Source of the DNA: Gaiellasilicea sp963850995
GTDB lineage: Bacteria > Actinomycetota > Thermoleophilia > Gaiellales > Gaiellaceae
Assembly (NCBI GenBank): GCA_963850995.1
Contig: CAWKNQ010000013.1
Location: forward strand, 1-64,000
DNA: 64,000 nt
Direction: 5' to 3'
In this document: piece after piece, positions 37,267 to 47,528 of the stretch
How positions within the stretch are numbered: position 1 is the first letter of the stretch
Layout: each line of letters opens with the position of its first letter
Position numbers and translations under genes: made by a program
The notes under the pieces: model-generated
The model's database searches: none
What the model saw: the letters and a program-made list of their open reading frames with translations, nothing else
What the model was told of the DNA's origin: nothing

Positions 37267-39943
37267 ATGCGAGTAGGTTTTCGGCGCGCACAGCGCGCTC
37301 TGGTCCTTGCAGCGGCTGCCTCGGCGCTCGCCGTTCCGGCAGCGCTCGCGGGCGATCGAATCGAGCAAGTGAGCGAGGTCGCCGCACCGGCTGCCTCGGG
37401 TGGGGGGCAGTCCACCGAGATCTACCTGGTCGAGCTCGAGGGCTCGGCGGACACATTCCGCAAGGAGGCGAAGGGCGTCGGTCTGAAGTTCACCGAGCGG
37501 TTCGAGTACAAGCGACTCTTCAAGGGAGTCGCCGTCCGAGTCGACGGCAACGACGTCGGCAAGCTCGCCGGCATCGGCAGCGTCGCGAACGTCTATCCGG
37601 CGCGGATCTACTCCCTCGCGCCGACGGCGACCGCGAGCCCCGACCTCGCCACGGCGATCAAGATGACAGGTGCCGACCTCGCGCAGGCGGCGGGGTACAC
37701 GGGCGCCGGTGTGAAGGTCGCCGTGATGGACACCGGCATCGACGTCGACCATCAGGATCTCGGCGGCGACGGGAGCCAGGCGGCGCCGCAATCGTTCCCG
37801 AACTCTCGTGTGATCGCCGGCGTCGACCTGGTCGGCGACGATTACAACGCCGACCCGGAGAGCGCCAGCTACCAGCCGGTTCCGCATCCCGACGCCGTCC
37901 CGGACGACTGCAACGGTCACGGGACGCATGTCGCCGGCATCGTCGGCGCGAACGGCACGGGCCCGAACGGCGCCAAGGGGATCGCTCCGGGCGTGACGTT
38001 CGGCGCTTACCGCGTCTTCGGCTGCGCCGGCTCGGTCACTGACGACGTGATGATCGCTGCGATGGAGGCTGCGCTCGCCGACGGCATGCACGTGCTGAAC
38101 ATGTCGATCGGCGACGCGTTCAACAACTGGCCCGGCTCGCCGACGGCGGCCGCGTCCGACGCGCTCGTCGACGCAGGCATGGTCGTCGTGGCGTCGATCG
38201 GCAACAGCGGCGGCGACGGCATCTACTCGGCCGGAGCGCCCGGCGTGGGTGAGAAGGTGATCGGTGTCGCGTCGTACGACAACACGCACATCCAGCAGAT
38301 CGTCTTCAAGGTCTCACCCGACAATCTCGGCATCCCCTTCGGCAATGCGGCCGCTGCGCCGCCCGCGCCGACTTCGGGGACGATGACGCTGGCGAAGACC
38401 GGCACGACGACGACGCTCGGCGACGGCTGCATCAACCCGCCGGCAGCGGGATCGATGCCGGGCAGAGCCGTGCTGATCCGCCGCGGCAGTCAGCCGGGGG
38501 GGACGTGCACGTTCCACGCGAAGGCACTCGCCGCCCAGACCGCGGGCGCGGCGGCCGTCGTGCTCTACAACAACGTCCCTGGGGCGTTCAGCCCGACGGT
38601 GGCGGGTTCGCCGGCGATCACGATCCCCGTCGTGGCGATCAACGCCGCGGACGGAGCGATTCTGGACGGCTCGGATCGCCGCCGGCCCGACGACGCTGAC
38701 GTGGGGCACCGAGCGGGGCACGTTCCCGAACGCCACCGGTGGTCTGATCTCGTCGTTCAGCTCCTACGGCTCGACGGCGACGCTCGACCTGAAGCCGGAC
38801 CTCGGCGCGCCGGGCGGGCTGATCCGCTCGACCTATCCGCTCGAGGCGGGCGGGTACGCGACGATCAGCGGCACGTCGATGGCATCGCCGCACGTCGCGG
38901 GCGCCGTGGCGCTCCTGCGCCAGGCCCAGCCGACGCTGGCCGCTGCGGGCTTCCGCGACGTGCTCCAGAACAGCGCTGATCCCGCCGTCTGGTCGGGCAA
39001 CCCAGGGTTGGGCTTCCTCGACATCGTCCACCGGCAGGGCGCGGGCATGCTCGACATCGACGACGCGATCGCGTCGACGACGACGATCTCGCCCGGCAAG
39101 CTGTCCCTCGGCGAGGGCTCGGGCGGCACGGCGACGCTCCGGCTCACCAACAGCGGCAGCTCGCCGGTGACCTACGACCTCGCTGATGTCACCGCGATCT
39201 CGACCGGCGCCCAGACGTTCGCCCCACTCGTGAACGACTTCTGGCTCCCGGACACGACGGTGACCTTCAGCTCCCCGAGCGTGACCGTCCCGGCGGGTGG
39301 CAGCGCCACGGTCGGCGTGACGATCGCCGCCGATCCACTCGAGGACGGGATCCCGACGAACGGGCTCTACGGTGGCTACCTGGTCTTCGCGGACCGGGCG
39401 GACGAGGACTCCGTCTACCGGGTGCCGTACCTCGGCTTCAAGGGCGACTACCAGTCGATCGTCGCCATGCCGAACGCGCCGGTGATCGGAAAGCGGAACG
39501 CACCGTTCGAGAAGGGACCGCAGACGTACGTGGCGGCCGCCGCGACCGAGGTGTGGACGCTCGCGTCGCCGGACGAGGTGCCGAACGTGCTGATCCACAT
39601 GGACCACCAGGCGCGGCGGCTCGAGCTGCAGGTCGTGGACGCGGCATCCGGCAAGCCGCTGCACCCGGTGTTCTCGAACTACCTGGAGCGTGACTGGGTC
39701 GCCAGGAACGCCACGCGGCCGCCGGCCGGCGGGCCGTTCGCTGCCGACGAGAACGTCTTCGCGTTCCCGTGGGACGGGACCCGGATGCACGACAACGGCA
39801 ACGGCACCGCGAACCATCGGAAGCTCGTGCCGGATGGCCAGTACAAGATCGTCGCGCGGGCGCTCAAGGCGCTCGGTGACGCCGGCAACCCGGCGGACTG
39901 GGAGACCTGGACGTCTCCGACGATCACGATCGACCGGCCCTAG
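37267..39943 (+). CDS. Secreted subtilase 3 (S8), frameshifted
   Basis: About 891 residues when repaired. The signal peptide is MRVGFRRAQRALVLAAAASA; the prodomain includes IYLVELEGSADTFRKEAKG. Triad: Asp in VAVMDTGIDVDH, His in NGHGTHVAG, Ser in ISGTSMASPHVAGAVALLR. The PA-domain insertion contains AAVVLYNNVPGAF and IPVVAINAADG. The C-terminus has an fn3-like part (GTATLRLTNSGSSPVTYDLA) and a region with GYLVFADRADEDSVYRVPYL. The frame changes near 38665-38680 (length 3n+1). It carries its own promoter, the shared leader and a terminator with GAAA loop. Confidence 0.88.
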
Positions 39944-39964
39944 CGGGCTCGACCAAACTGCTGC

Positions 39965-39994
39965 AGCGGAGGCCGGCGAAAGCCGGCCTCCGCT
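39965..39994 (+). terminator. Hairpin terminator after subtilase 3
   Basis: Thirteen-base arms (39965-39977 and 39982-39994) closed by a GAAA tetraloop. Confidence 0.75.
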
Positions 39995-40010
39995 GTCTGT
40001 CGGAACTCTC

Positions 40011-40039
40011 TTGCGACCTCGAGCGTTCCCGTCTACGAT
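40011..40039 (+). promoter_or_regulatory. Promoter of subtilase gene 4
   Basis: TTGCGA, 17-bp spacer, TACGAT, followed 7 nt later by GCTTG. Confidence 0.7.
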
Positions 40040-40046
40040 CCGTCCC

Positions 40047-40102
40047 GCTTGGGGAAGGGGCCGCCTCCGGCGGCTCTTCAACTGAACAGGGGAGAGACAC
40101 AT
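40047..40102 (+). promoter_or_regulatory. Shared subtilase leader, copy 3
   Basis: GCTTGGGGAAGG, stem GCCGCC/GGCGGC (40060-40065 with 40069-40074, TCC loop), then AACAGGGGAGAGA before the ATG. Against copy 2 the U-G pair is replaced by C-G, so pairing is kept. Confidence 0.65.
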
Positions 40103-43096
40103 ATGCGATTGCGATCGTTGAGCGTGCTAGGCGCGCTCGCGGTTCTCGGGGCGCTGCTGTTCTCGGTATCCGCGTCGGGTGCTGACGACAGTGCCGCCAA
40201 GACGTACCTCGTGCAGATGCTCGATGCGCCGGCTGTCGCCTACGAGGGCGGCACAGCGGGCATCCCGGCGACCAAGCCGGCCAAGGGCAAGAAGATCGAC
40301 CGCAAGTCTGACGCGGTCCAGCAGTACGTCGGCCACCTGAACGCCACGCACGACCAGGCGCTCGCACAGGTGGGCGGCGCCGAGAAGCTCTACGACTACA
40401 ACGTCGCCTACAACGGCTTCGCCGCGAGCCTCACAGAGGCTCAGGCAACGGCGCTTGCGAAGGTGCCGGGCGTGGTCGCCGTCGAGGAAGACGTCATCTA
40501 CGAGGCGGACACGTCGACGACGCCGGACTACCTCGGCCTCGCCGCGAAGAAGGGCCTCTGGGACCAGCTCGGCGGCCCGGACGCGAAGGCGAACGGAAAG
40601 AAGGACGGCGCGGGTGAGAACATCATCATCGGCGTCATCGACTCGGGCATCACGCCCGAGAGCCTCAGCTTCACCGACCAGAAACTGAAGCCGACGAAGC
40701 TCGGCAAGGTCGTGTACGAGCAGGTTCCGATCGGCGCACCGCCGGAGGGTTGGGCCGGTATCTGCCAGACCGGCGAAGAGTGGACGGCCGCCAACTGCAA
40801 CAACAAGCTCATCGGCGCCCGCCACTTCAACGCCGGGATGGGCGGCGACGCCGGCATCGCGGCGAACCGCCCGTGGGAGTTCACGTCGCCCCGCGACTAC
40901 AACGGTCATGGGACTCACACGACCTCCACTGCCGGCGGCAACTTCGGCGTGCCCGCCACGGGCGCGGCCGCGGTGTTCGGCAAGGTGAGCGGCATGGCGC
41001 CTCGCGCGCGCGTCGCGATGTACAAGGCGCTCTGGTCGACGCAGGACTCGTCGACCGCGAGTGGCTCCGGCGTCGACCTGGTTGCCGCGATCGACCGGGC
41101 GGTCCTGGACGGCGTCGACGTGATCAACTACTCGATCAGCGGCTCGCTGAACAATTTCCTGGACGGTGCCGAGATCGCCTTCCTCAACGCCGCCGACGCG
41201 GGCGTCTTCGTCTCCGCCTCGGCCGGCAACAGCGGGCCTGGCGCGTCGACCGTGGCGCACCCGAGCCCGTGGATCACGACGGTGGCTGCGGAGACGCACG
41301 ACCGCGTGGGCGCCGGCTCGGCCGTGATCGACGGCGCGACACTTCCAGGAGCCTCGGCGGGCACAGGCTCGGCGACGGGCCAGCTCGTGACGTTCGGGGC
41401 CCCCGCTTCGCCTCAGCGCCTGTGCATCCTCAACTCGCTGGTGCCGGCCGCGGTGGCCGGCAAGATCGTCTTCTGCGAGCGGGGCGTCAACGCCCGCGTC
41501 GAGAAGAGCTTCGAGGTGCAGCGTGCGGGCGGGATCGGGATGATCCTGGTCAACCCGCCGGCGGGTGGTTCGCTGAACGCCGACCTGCACTTCGTGCCGT
41601 CGGTTCACCTTCAGGGTGACCAGTACGCGACGGTCGAGGCCGCTGCCCTCGCCGGGCGCACGGCGAGCGTCTCCGGCCAGATCATCCATCCGGCGCCGGC
41701 GCCGTTCATGGCGGCGTTCTCGTCGCGCGGCCCGCTGATCGCCGGGGCCGGCGACCTCCTCAAGCCGGACATCGGCGCTCCGGGCGTCGACGTCCTGGCC
41801 GCAGTTGCCCCGCCGGGGCAGCGCGGTCGCGAGTTCGACCTCTTCAGCGGCACGTCGATGTCCGCCCCGCACATCGCGGGCATCGCGGCGCTCATGAAGC
41901 AGCTCCATCCCGACTGGTCGCCGATGGCGATCAAGTCGGCGCTGATGACGACGGCCGTCGACGGCATCGAGCCGTTCACGGACACTCCGGCCGCGGACGC
42001 GTCCGCCCTGCGGGCCTTCGCCCAGGGCGCCGGGCACGTCCAGCCGAACGGCGCTGCCGATCCGGGGCTCGTCTTCGACAGCGACTTCCGCGACTGGTTC
42101 GCGTTCCTCTGCGGCGCCACGACCGGAGTCAATCCGGCCCTCTGCGCCCAGCTGAGCGCCGCCGGGTTCTCGTTCGACCGTAGCGACATGAACGTCCCCT
42201 CGATCGCGATCGGCGATCTCGCGGGCGTGCAGACAGTGAAGCGGCGGGTGACGAACGTCGACGACAAGCCGGCGACGTACACCGCGTCGACGTCGATCAA
42301 CGGCGTCAACGTGGCGGTCTCGCCGTCGTCGTTCTCGATCAACCCGGGCGAGACGAAGACGATCGAGGTCTCGTTCACCGTGACGACGGCTCAGCTCAAC
42401 CGCTACACGGCGGGCACGATGACGCTGGCGAGCAAGGACAACAGCGTCCGCATCCCGCTCGTCGTCCGGCCCGTCGCCTTCGGGACACAGGCCGAGGCGA
42501 GCTCGAACGGCTCGCCGGTGAGCTGGCAGGTGCGGGTTGGCTACAACGGCCCGCTCAGCGCATCGGTGGGCGGTCTCGTTCCGGCGACGGCGACCGCCTA
42601 CACGGTCGCGCAGGATCCGGATCAGACCTTCGTTCGGACCGATCCGACCGGAACGTTCTCGTTCCCGGTCAACGTCCCGGCCGGCGCGGTCTTCCGCACC
42701 GGGATCTACGAGGACGCGATCACGCCGACCGGCACCGACCTCGACATGTTCGTGTACGAGGGCGCGACCCTCAGAGGTCAGAGCGCTGACGGCGACTCGA
42801 ACGAGGAGGTGACGCTCGCGCCGAGCACCGCGGCGCGCGCGCTCACCGTGTACGTGCACGGCTTCGCCACGAACGGCCCATCGGCCACGGGCACGTTGTT
42901 CTCGTGGGTGGTCGGGACCACGTCTGCCGGCAACACGACGCTCTCCGGGATCGTCAGCCCGGCGACGATCGGGACGCAGACCCACACCGCGACGTTCAAC
43001 GGTCTCGCGGCGAACACGCGGTACCTCGGACGAGTGGAGTACACCGACGGGACGAACGCCCTCGGGCGCACGCTCCTGTCGATCCGCACGCCGTAG
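40103..43096 (+). CDS. Secreted subtilase 4 (S8), intact
   Basis: 997 residues in one frame. The signal peptide is MRLRSLSVLGALAVLGALLF; an I9 prodomain follows (TYLVQMLDAPAVAYEGG ... LYDYNVAYNGFAASLTEAQA). Triad: Asp180 in IGVIDSGITPES, His269 in NGHGTHTTSTAGG, Ser585 in FSGTSMSAPHIAG; SASAGNSGPGAS holds the oxyanion Asn. The PA insertion (KIVFCERGVNARVEKSFEVQ) and the fn3-like C-terminus (VKRRVTNVDDKPATYTAS) match the I9-S8(PA)-fn3 plan of plant-type subtilases. The end has a second beta domain with DLDMFVYEGATLRG. The start at 40103 follows AGGGGAGAGA. Confidence 0.93.
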   Translation: MRLRSLSVLGALAVLGALLFSVSASGADDSAAKTYLVQMLDAPAVAYEGGTAGIPATKPAKGKKIDRKSDAVQQYVGHLNATHDQALAQVGGAEKLYDYNVAYNGFAASLTEAQATALAKVPGVVAVEEDVIYEADTSTTPDYLGLAAKKGLWDQLGGPDAKANGKKDGAGENIIIGVIDSGITPESLSFTDQKLKPTKLGKVVYEQVPIGAPPEGWAGICQTGEEWTAANCNNKLIGARHFNAGMGGDAGIAANRPWEFTSPRDYNGHGTHTTSTAGGNFGVPATGAAAVFGKVSGMAPRARVAMYKALWSTQDSSTASGSGVDLVAAIDRAVLDGVDVINYSISGSLNNFLDGAEIAFLNAADAGVFVSASAGNSGPGASTVAHPSPWITTVAAETHDRVGAGSAVIDGATLPGASAGTGSATGQLVTFGAPASPQRLCILNSLVPAAVAGKIVFCERGVNARVEKSFEVQRAGGIGMILVNPPAGGSLNADLHFVPSVHLQGDQYATVEAAALAGRTASVSGQIIHPAPAPFMAAFSSRGPLIAGAGDLLKPDIGAPGVDVLAAVAPPGQRGREFDLFSGTSMSAPHIAGIAALMKQLHPDWSPMAIKSALMTTAVDGIEPFTDTPAADASALRAFAQGAGHVQPNGAADPGLVFDSDFRDWFAFLCGATTGVNPALCAQLSAAGFSFDRSDMNVPSIAIGDLAGVQTVKRRVTNVDDKPATYTASTSINGVNVAVSPSSFSINPGETKTIEVSFTVTTAQLNRYTAGTMTLASKDNSVRIPLVVRPVAFGTQAEASSNGSPVSWQVRVGYNGPLSASVGGLVPATATAYTVAQDPDQTFVRTDPTGTFSFPVNVPAGAVFRTGIYEDAITPTGTDLDMFVYEGATLRGQSADGDSNEEVTLAPSTAARALTVYVHGFATNGPSATGTLFSWVVGTTSAGNTTLSGIVSPATIGTQTHTATFNGLAANTRYLGRVEYTDGTNALGRTLLSIRTP

Positions 43097-43117
43097 GAAC
43101 GAACGACAGAGGGTGAT

Positions 43118-43147
43118 CGAGGGGCCGGCGGAGACGCCGGCCCCTCG
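43118..43147 (+). terminator. Hairpin terminator after subtilase 4
   Basis: Thirteen-base arms (43118-43130 and 43135-43147) with a GAGA loop. Confidence 0.75.
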
Positions 43148-43161
43148 TCGTTTCGTGGTTC

Positions 43162-43167
43162 TAGACT
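43162..43167 (+). promoter_or_regulatory. -10 box of leaderless promoter
   Basis: TAGACT, 6 nt before the GTG at 43174. Confidence 0.6.
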
Positions 43168-43173
43168 GCGCCG

Positions 43174-45073
43174 GTGCCCAGCCGCCGTCGCCGGCAGGTC
43201 GAGCTCGAGCGGGTGCTCGGCACCCCCGCGCTCTTCGCCACGGCGTACGGCAACGTCGGCTCCTCGATCTACTACGCGCTCGGGCTCACCGCCGTCTTCG
43301 CGCTCGGGCTGACGCCGCTCGTCTTCGTCGTCGCGGGCGTCATCTTCGCCGCCACGGCCGCCACGTACGCCGAAGGAACGGTCCGCTTCCCCGAGGCCGG
43401 CGGCTCCTCGAGCTTCGCCCGGCACGCCTTCAACGAGCTCGTCTCCTTCGGCGCCGCCTGGGCGCAGATGCTCGTCTACGTCGTCACCGTCGCCGCCTCG
43501 GCGTTCTTCGTCCCGCACTACCTCTCGATCTTCTGGGAGCCGCTCCGCGAGAACCCGTGGGACATCGTCGGCGGCATCGTCGTGATCGTCGTCCTCGTCG
43601 TGCTCAACATCGTCGGCGTGCAGGAGGCGGCACGGCTCTCGATCACGCTGGCCGTGATCGACTTCGCGACGCAGGTGCTGCTCGTCGCGCTCGGGCTGGT
43701 GCTGGTCTTCAGCCCCGAGGTCCTCGTCGACAACGTCCACTGGGGCGTCGCGCCGACCTGGGCGAACCTCGCGATCGCCGTCCCGGTGGCGATGCTCGCG
43801 TACACCGGCGTCGAGACCGTCTCGAACCTCGCCGAGGAGGTGCGCGACCCGATGCGGATGGTGCCGGCCGCGTACAAGCTCGTCGCCTACGCCGTCTTCG
43901 CGATCTACTTCACGCTGCCGCTCGTCGCGCTGTCCGCACTGCCGGTGCAGCTGATCGACGGCGAGCTGACGACGCTGCTCGCGCTTGCCGCCCGAGGAAG
44001 GCGGCTACGCGAACGACCCGATCCTCGGCGTCGTCCAGAACCTCGGCGTCGAGGGAGCGCTGCTCGAGGCGCTCGAGCTCTACGTCGGCGTGCTCGCGGC
44101 GACGATCCTCTTCATCGCGACGAACGCGGGCGTGATCGGGGCCTCGCGGATCACGTATGCGATGGCGACGTACCGCCAGATTCCGGAGGTCTTCCGCCGC
44201 CTGCATCCCCGCTTCAAGACGCCGTGGCTGTCGATCGTCCTCTTCGCCGGCATCGCGCCGATCGCTGTCATCCTGCCGGGCGACGTCGAGTTCGTCGGCA
44301 CGCTCTATTCCTTCGGCGCGACGCTCTCCTTCACGATCGCGCACGCCGCGATCGTGCGGATGAGGATGCGACCCGGTCCGGAGGAGGTGCCGTACCGGGG
44401 AAAGCCCAACCTGCGGGTCGGGGCCGTCGAGTGGCCGCTGTTCGCGGTCTTCGGCGGCATCGCGACCGGCATCTCCTTCCTCGTGATCCTCGTCCAGAAC
44501 CCGGCGACGCGCTGGGTCGGGCTGGGCTGGCTCGCCGTCGGTCTCGTTCTCTACGCCTTCTACCGGCTGCGCGTGGTCGGCGAGCCGCTCGCTGCGACGG
44601 TGAAGGCCCCGCCGGCCTACGGCCCGGCGCTCGCGCTCGAATACCGCCGCTTGCTCGTGCCCGTGCTGTCCGGACAGGCTTCGGACGACGCGCTCGACGT
44701 CGCCGCCAGCCTCTCGGCCGAGCGCGGCGCGCGGATCACGGCGGTGTCGGTGCTGGAGATTCCACTCGACCAGCCGCTCGGAGCCGAGCAGACGGCCGAG
44801 GAGGACCTCGCGAACCGCGAGCTGGACGAGGCGCGGGCGATCGGCGAGTCCTACGGCGTCTCCGTGATCCCGCGGCTCGTTCGCGGTCGCAGCGCGGGGG
44901 CGGAGATCGTGCGGGAAGCCGAGCGGCGCGCGGCCGAGATCATCGTCATCGGCGCGCCGCGCAAGGACCTGAGCCAGAGCAGGCGGGCGGTCTTCGGCCG
45001 CACGGTCGACTACGTGCTCAAGAACGCGCCCTGTCGTGTGCTCGTGACCGCGACGAGGGGGACGGCGGCGTGA
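43174..45073 (+). CDS. APC-superfamily permease with C-terminal UspA domain (frameshifted)
   Basis: About 632 residues when repaired. The N-terminal 460 residues hold about 12 membrane segments with the APC opening FATAYGNVGSSIYYALGLTA and MLAYTGVETVSNLAEEVRDP. The C-terminal part is a universal-stress-protein domain (YRRLLVPVLSGQASDDALDV, IIVIGAPRKDLSQSRRAVFG, VLKNAPCRVLV). The frame changes near 43985-43995 where an extra T in GCGCTTGCCG is likely. The same plan, APC core plus cytoplasmic Usp-like domain, is found in KimA-type K+ importers; neighbours trkA and trkH make K+ a plausible substrate, amino acids the alternative. Confidence 0.85.
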
Positions 45074-45246
45074 GCTTCTACCGCGGCGCCATTGTCGTCC
45101 TGGCACTCTGCTTCGTCGGGATCGGGATCGCCCTCCTCGCAGTAACGGCCGCGGAGGGTGGGGGCGTGCTCGGCTTCGTGCTCGGGGCGCTCTTCGTCGC
45201 GCTCGGAGTCGGCAGGCTGACGCTGCTGCGAAAGGCGGGTCGTTAG
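45070..45246 (+). CDS. Small two-span membrane protein, unknown
   Basis: A 58-residue protein, VSFYRGAIVVLALCFVGIGI followed by ALLAVTAAEGGGVLGFVLGA and a basic end (LTLLRKAGR), with two hydrophobic segments joined by a short glycine-rich turn. It is translationally coupled to both neighbours: its GTG overlaps the previous stop and the next gene starts directly after its TAG. It lies between two paralogous transporters, so it may be an accessory subunit. No family recognised. Confidence 0.6.
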   Translation: MSFYRGAIVVLALCFVGIGIALLAVTAAEGGGVLGFVLGALFVALGVGRLTLLRKAGR

Positions 45247-47101
45247 TTGGCCCGCAAGCTCCGCGGCTTCCAGCGGGTGCTCGACGCGCCCGCGCTCTTC
45301 TCCGTCGCCTACGGCGAGATCGCGTCCTCGCTCTACTTCGCGCTCGGGATCGTCGCCGCGTATGCGCTGGGGCTGACGCCGCTCGTGCTGCTCGGCGCCG
45401 GCGTCTTCTTCCTCATCGTCGCGCTCTCGTACGCGGAGGGAACGGCCGCGATCCCGGAGACGGGTGGTGCGGCGACCTTCGTCCGCCGTGCGTTCAACGA
45501 CCTGCTCGGTTTCGTCACCGGCTGGGCCCTCTTCCTGGACTACCTGATCGTGATCGCGCTCTCGGCGCTCTTCCTGCCGCACTACCTCGGCACCGCGCTC
45601 GGCACGGACGCGCTGAGCGAGTCGCCCTGGGACGCGGTGGTCGCGGTTTCCGTAATCGCTGGGATCGCAGCGATCCGGCTCGTGCGCAGGCCGGAGCTGC
45701 GCGCCGGCGGGATCGCGGTCGCCGCGACTCGATCTGGCGACGCAGCTCCTGCTCGTAATCCTCGGGCTCGCGCTGCTCTTCTCACCCGACGTGCTCACCG
45801 AGGGGATCTCCGTCGGGACCTCGCCGACCTGGGACGACCTCGCCTTCGCGCTGCCGCTGGCGCTGCTCGCCTTCACCGGACTCGAGACGGTCGCGAACCT
45901 GGCCGAGGAGACCCGAGAGCCTGGGCGGACGCTGCCGCGCAGCCTGTTCTCGGCGCTCGGTCTCGTCGTCGTCCTGACCGTGCTGATCGCCGTCGTCGGG
46001 CTCTCCGCCTTTCCGGTGGAGAACGGGCAGACAGCGCTCGGCGAGGAGTGGCTGAAGGCGCCGCTCGCCGGCATCGTCGACGCGCTCCAGGCCGATCTTC
46101 CCGGCTGGCTCGGCGAGCTCCTCCGCGTGTACGTCGGTCTCACCGGCGCGCTGGTCCTCCTCGCCGCCGCCACGACGTCGACCTCGGGCTTCACCCGTCT
46201 CGCGCACTCGCTCGGCGGGCACCGGCAGCTGCCGCGGAGCTTCGGGCGCCTGAGCAGGCGCACGCTCGTCTCCCCGCACGCGATCGTGGCCGCCGGGGGC
46301 ATCTCGATCGCGCTCGTGATCGTCACGACGCTGGTCGCCGACGACGTCGTCTTCCTCGCGAGCCTCTATTCCTTCGGCATCCTGCTCGCGTTCGCGGCCG
46401 CCCAGCTCGCCGTGCTGCGGCTGCGCCTGACCGAGCCCGACCTCGCTCGCCCGTTCCGGGCGCCGATCGCAGCCCCGATCCTGGGCGTCCCGCTCGCGGT
46501 CTTCGTCTGGATCCTCGCCCTCGTCACGCATCCGGGCGCCCGCTACGCCGGCCCAGCATGGATCGCGATCGGGCTCGTCATCTACGTCCTCGTGAGGCGT
46601 CGCGAGCACGTCGGGATGCTGCAGGAGACACGGCCGGTCGAGGAGCTTCCGCCCGGGGTGGACTATCGGCGCGTGCTCGTGCCGATGAAGCTCGGCCCGA
46701 TCGGCGAGGAGATGGTCGCCACGGCGGTCGCGCTGGCGAAGGAGCGCGGCGCGGGCGTCGACGCGGTCTTCGTGATCCTCGTCCCGCTCGAGCACGCGAT
46801 CGACGCGGCACTGCCCGAGCTCGAGGAGCACGCGGCCGCATCGCTGGCCGAGGCGGCGCTGCTGGGAGAGGAGAACGGCGTGCGCGTCGAGACGACGTCC
46901 GTGCGGGCGCGGTCGATCGGCAGGGCGATCGTCGAGCAAGCTGCGGAGCGGGACGCGGACCTGATCGTGCTCGGCTCTTCGCCGCGCTGGCGCCGGCAGT
47001 CCATGTTCTTCTCGCCCACCGTCGACTACGTGCTCCGGAACGCTCCCTGCGAGGTGCTCGTCGTGGCCTTTCCCCAGGGGGTCCTGGAGGACGTAGTCTG
47101 A
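45247..47101 (+). CDS. Second APC permease-UspA fusion (frameshifted)
   Basis: About 617 residues when repaired, a paralogue of the gene at 43174. It opens VLDAPALFSVAYGEIASSLY and has LLAFTGLETVANLAEETREP; the C-terminal Usp domain includes YRRVLVPMKLGPIGEEMVAT, DLIVLGSSPRWRRQSMFFSP and VDYVLRNAPCEVLVV. The frame changes near 45725-45730; an extra A in GCG-A-CTC would restore LDLATQLLLVILGLAL. The TTG start lies directly after the preceding TAG. The end overlaps the promoter of the downstream trkA-like gene. Confidence 0.85.
47094..47099 (+). promoter_or_regulatory. -10 box of leaderless promoter
   Basis: TAGTCT spanning the last codons of the permease gene, 6 nt before the GTG at 47106. 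Confidence 0.5.
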
Positions 47102-47105
47102 GACT

Positions 47106-47528
47106 GTGAAGCTCGTGGTGATCGGCTGCGGCAGGGTGGGCTCCGCGGTCGCGCGCGACCTGGCCGAGGACGGTTGGGACGTCACCGCGGTGGACGAGAA
47201 GGAGGAGGCGCTCGCGCGGCTCGGCGCGCGCTGGTCCGGCGGCTTCGTCCTCGGACACGGAATGGACGCGCAGATCCTCAACAAGGCCGGCGTCCCGGAT
47301 GCGGACGCGGTCGTCGTCGCCACAAACGGGGACAACACGAACCTCGTCATCGGCCAGGTGGTCGAGAAGCGCTGGGCCGTGCCGACAGTCGTCGTCCGCG
47401 TGCTCGATCCCGCCCGCGCCGACTTCTACGCCGCCCGCGGGCTTCGCACAGTTTGCCCGACCCAGACCGCGATCTCGGCGCTCGCGGCCGCCGTGCGCAA
47501 AGCCGCCCCGGTCCTGGAGACGAGCTGA
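47106..47528 (+). CDS. TrkA-N (RCK-N) K+ channel regulatory protein, short
   Basis: A 140-residue protein consisting of one NAD(H)-binding RCK-N domain: MKLVVIGCGRVGSAVARDLA, VTAVDEKEEALARL, ADAVVVATNGDNTNLVIGQV. It lacks the RCK-C domain. It overlaps the following trkA-like gene by one base (TGATG); such a pair resembles CeoB/CeoC of mycobacteria. It probably gates the K+ transporters encoded nearby. Confidence 0.9.
   Translation: MKLVVIGCGRVGSAVARDLAEDGWDVTAVDEKEEALARLGARWSGGFVLGHGMDAQILNKAGVPDADAVVVATNGDNTNLVIGQVVEKRWAVPTVVVRVLDPARADFYAARGLRTVCPTQTAISALAAAVRKAAPVLETS

Noticed and set aside
45070..45246. Toxin of a toxin-antitoxin pair
   Set aside because: Two-span hydrophobic protein within a transporter operon, no antitoxin partner or antisense RNA evident.
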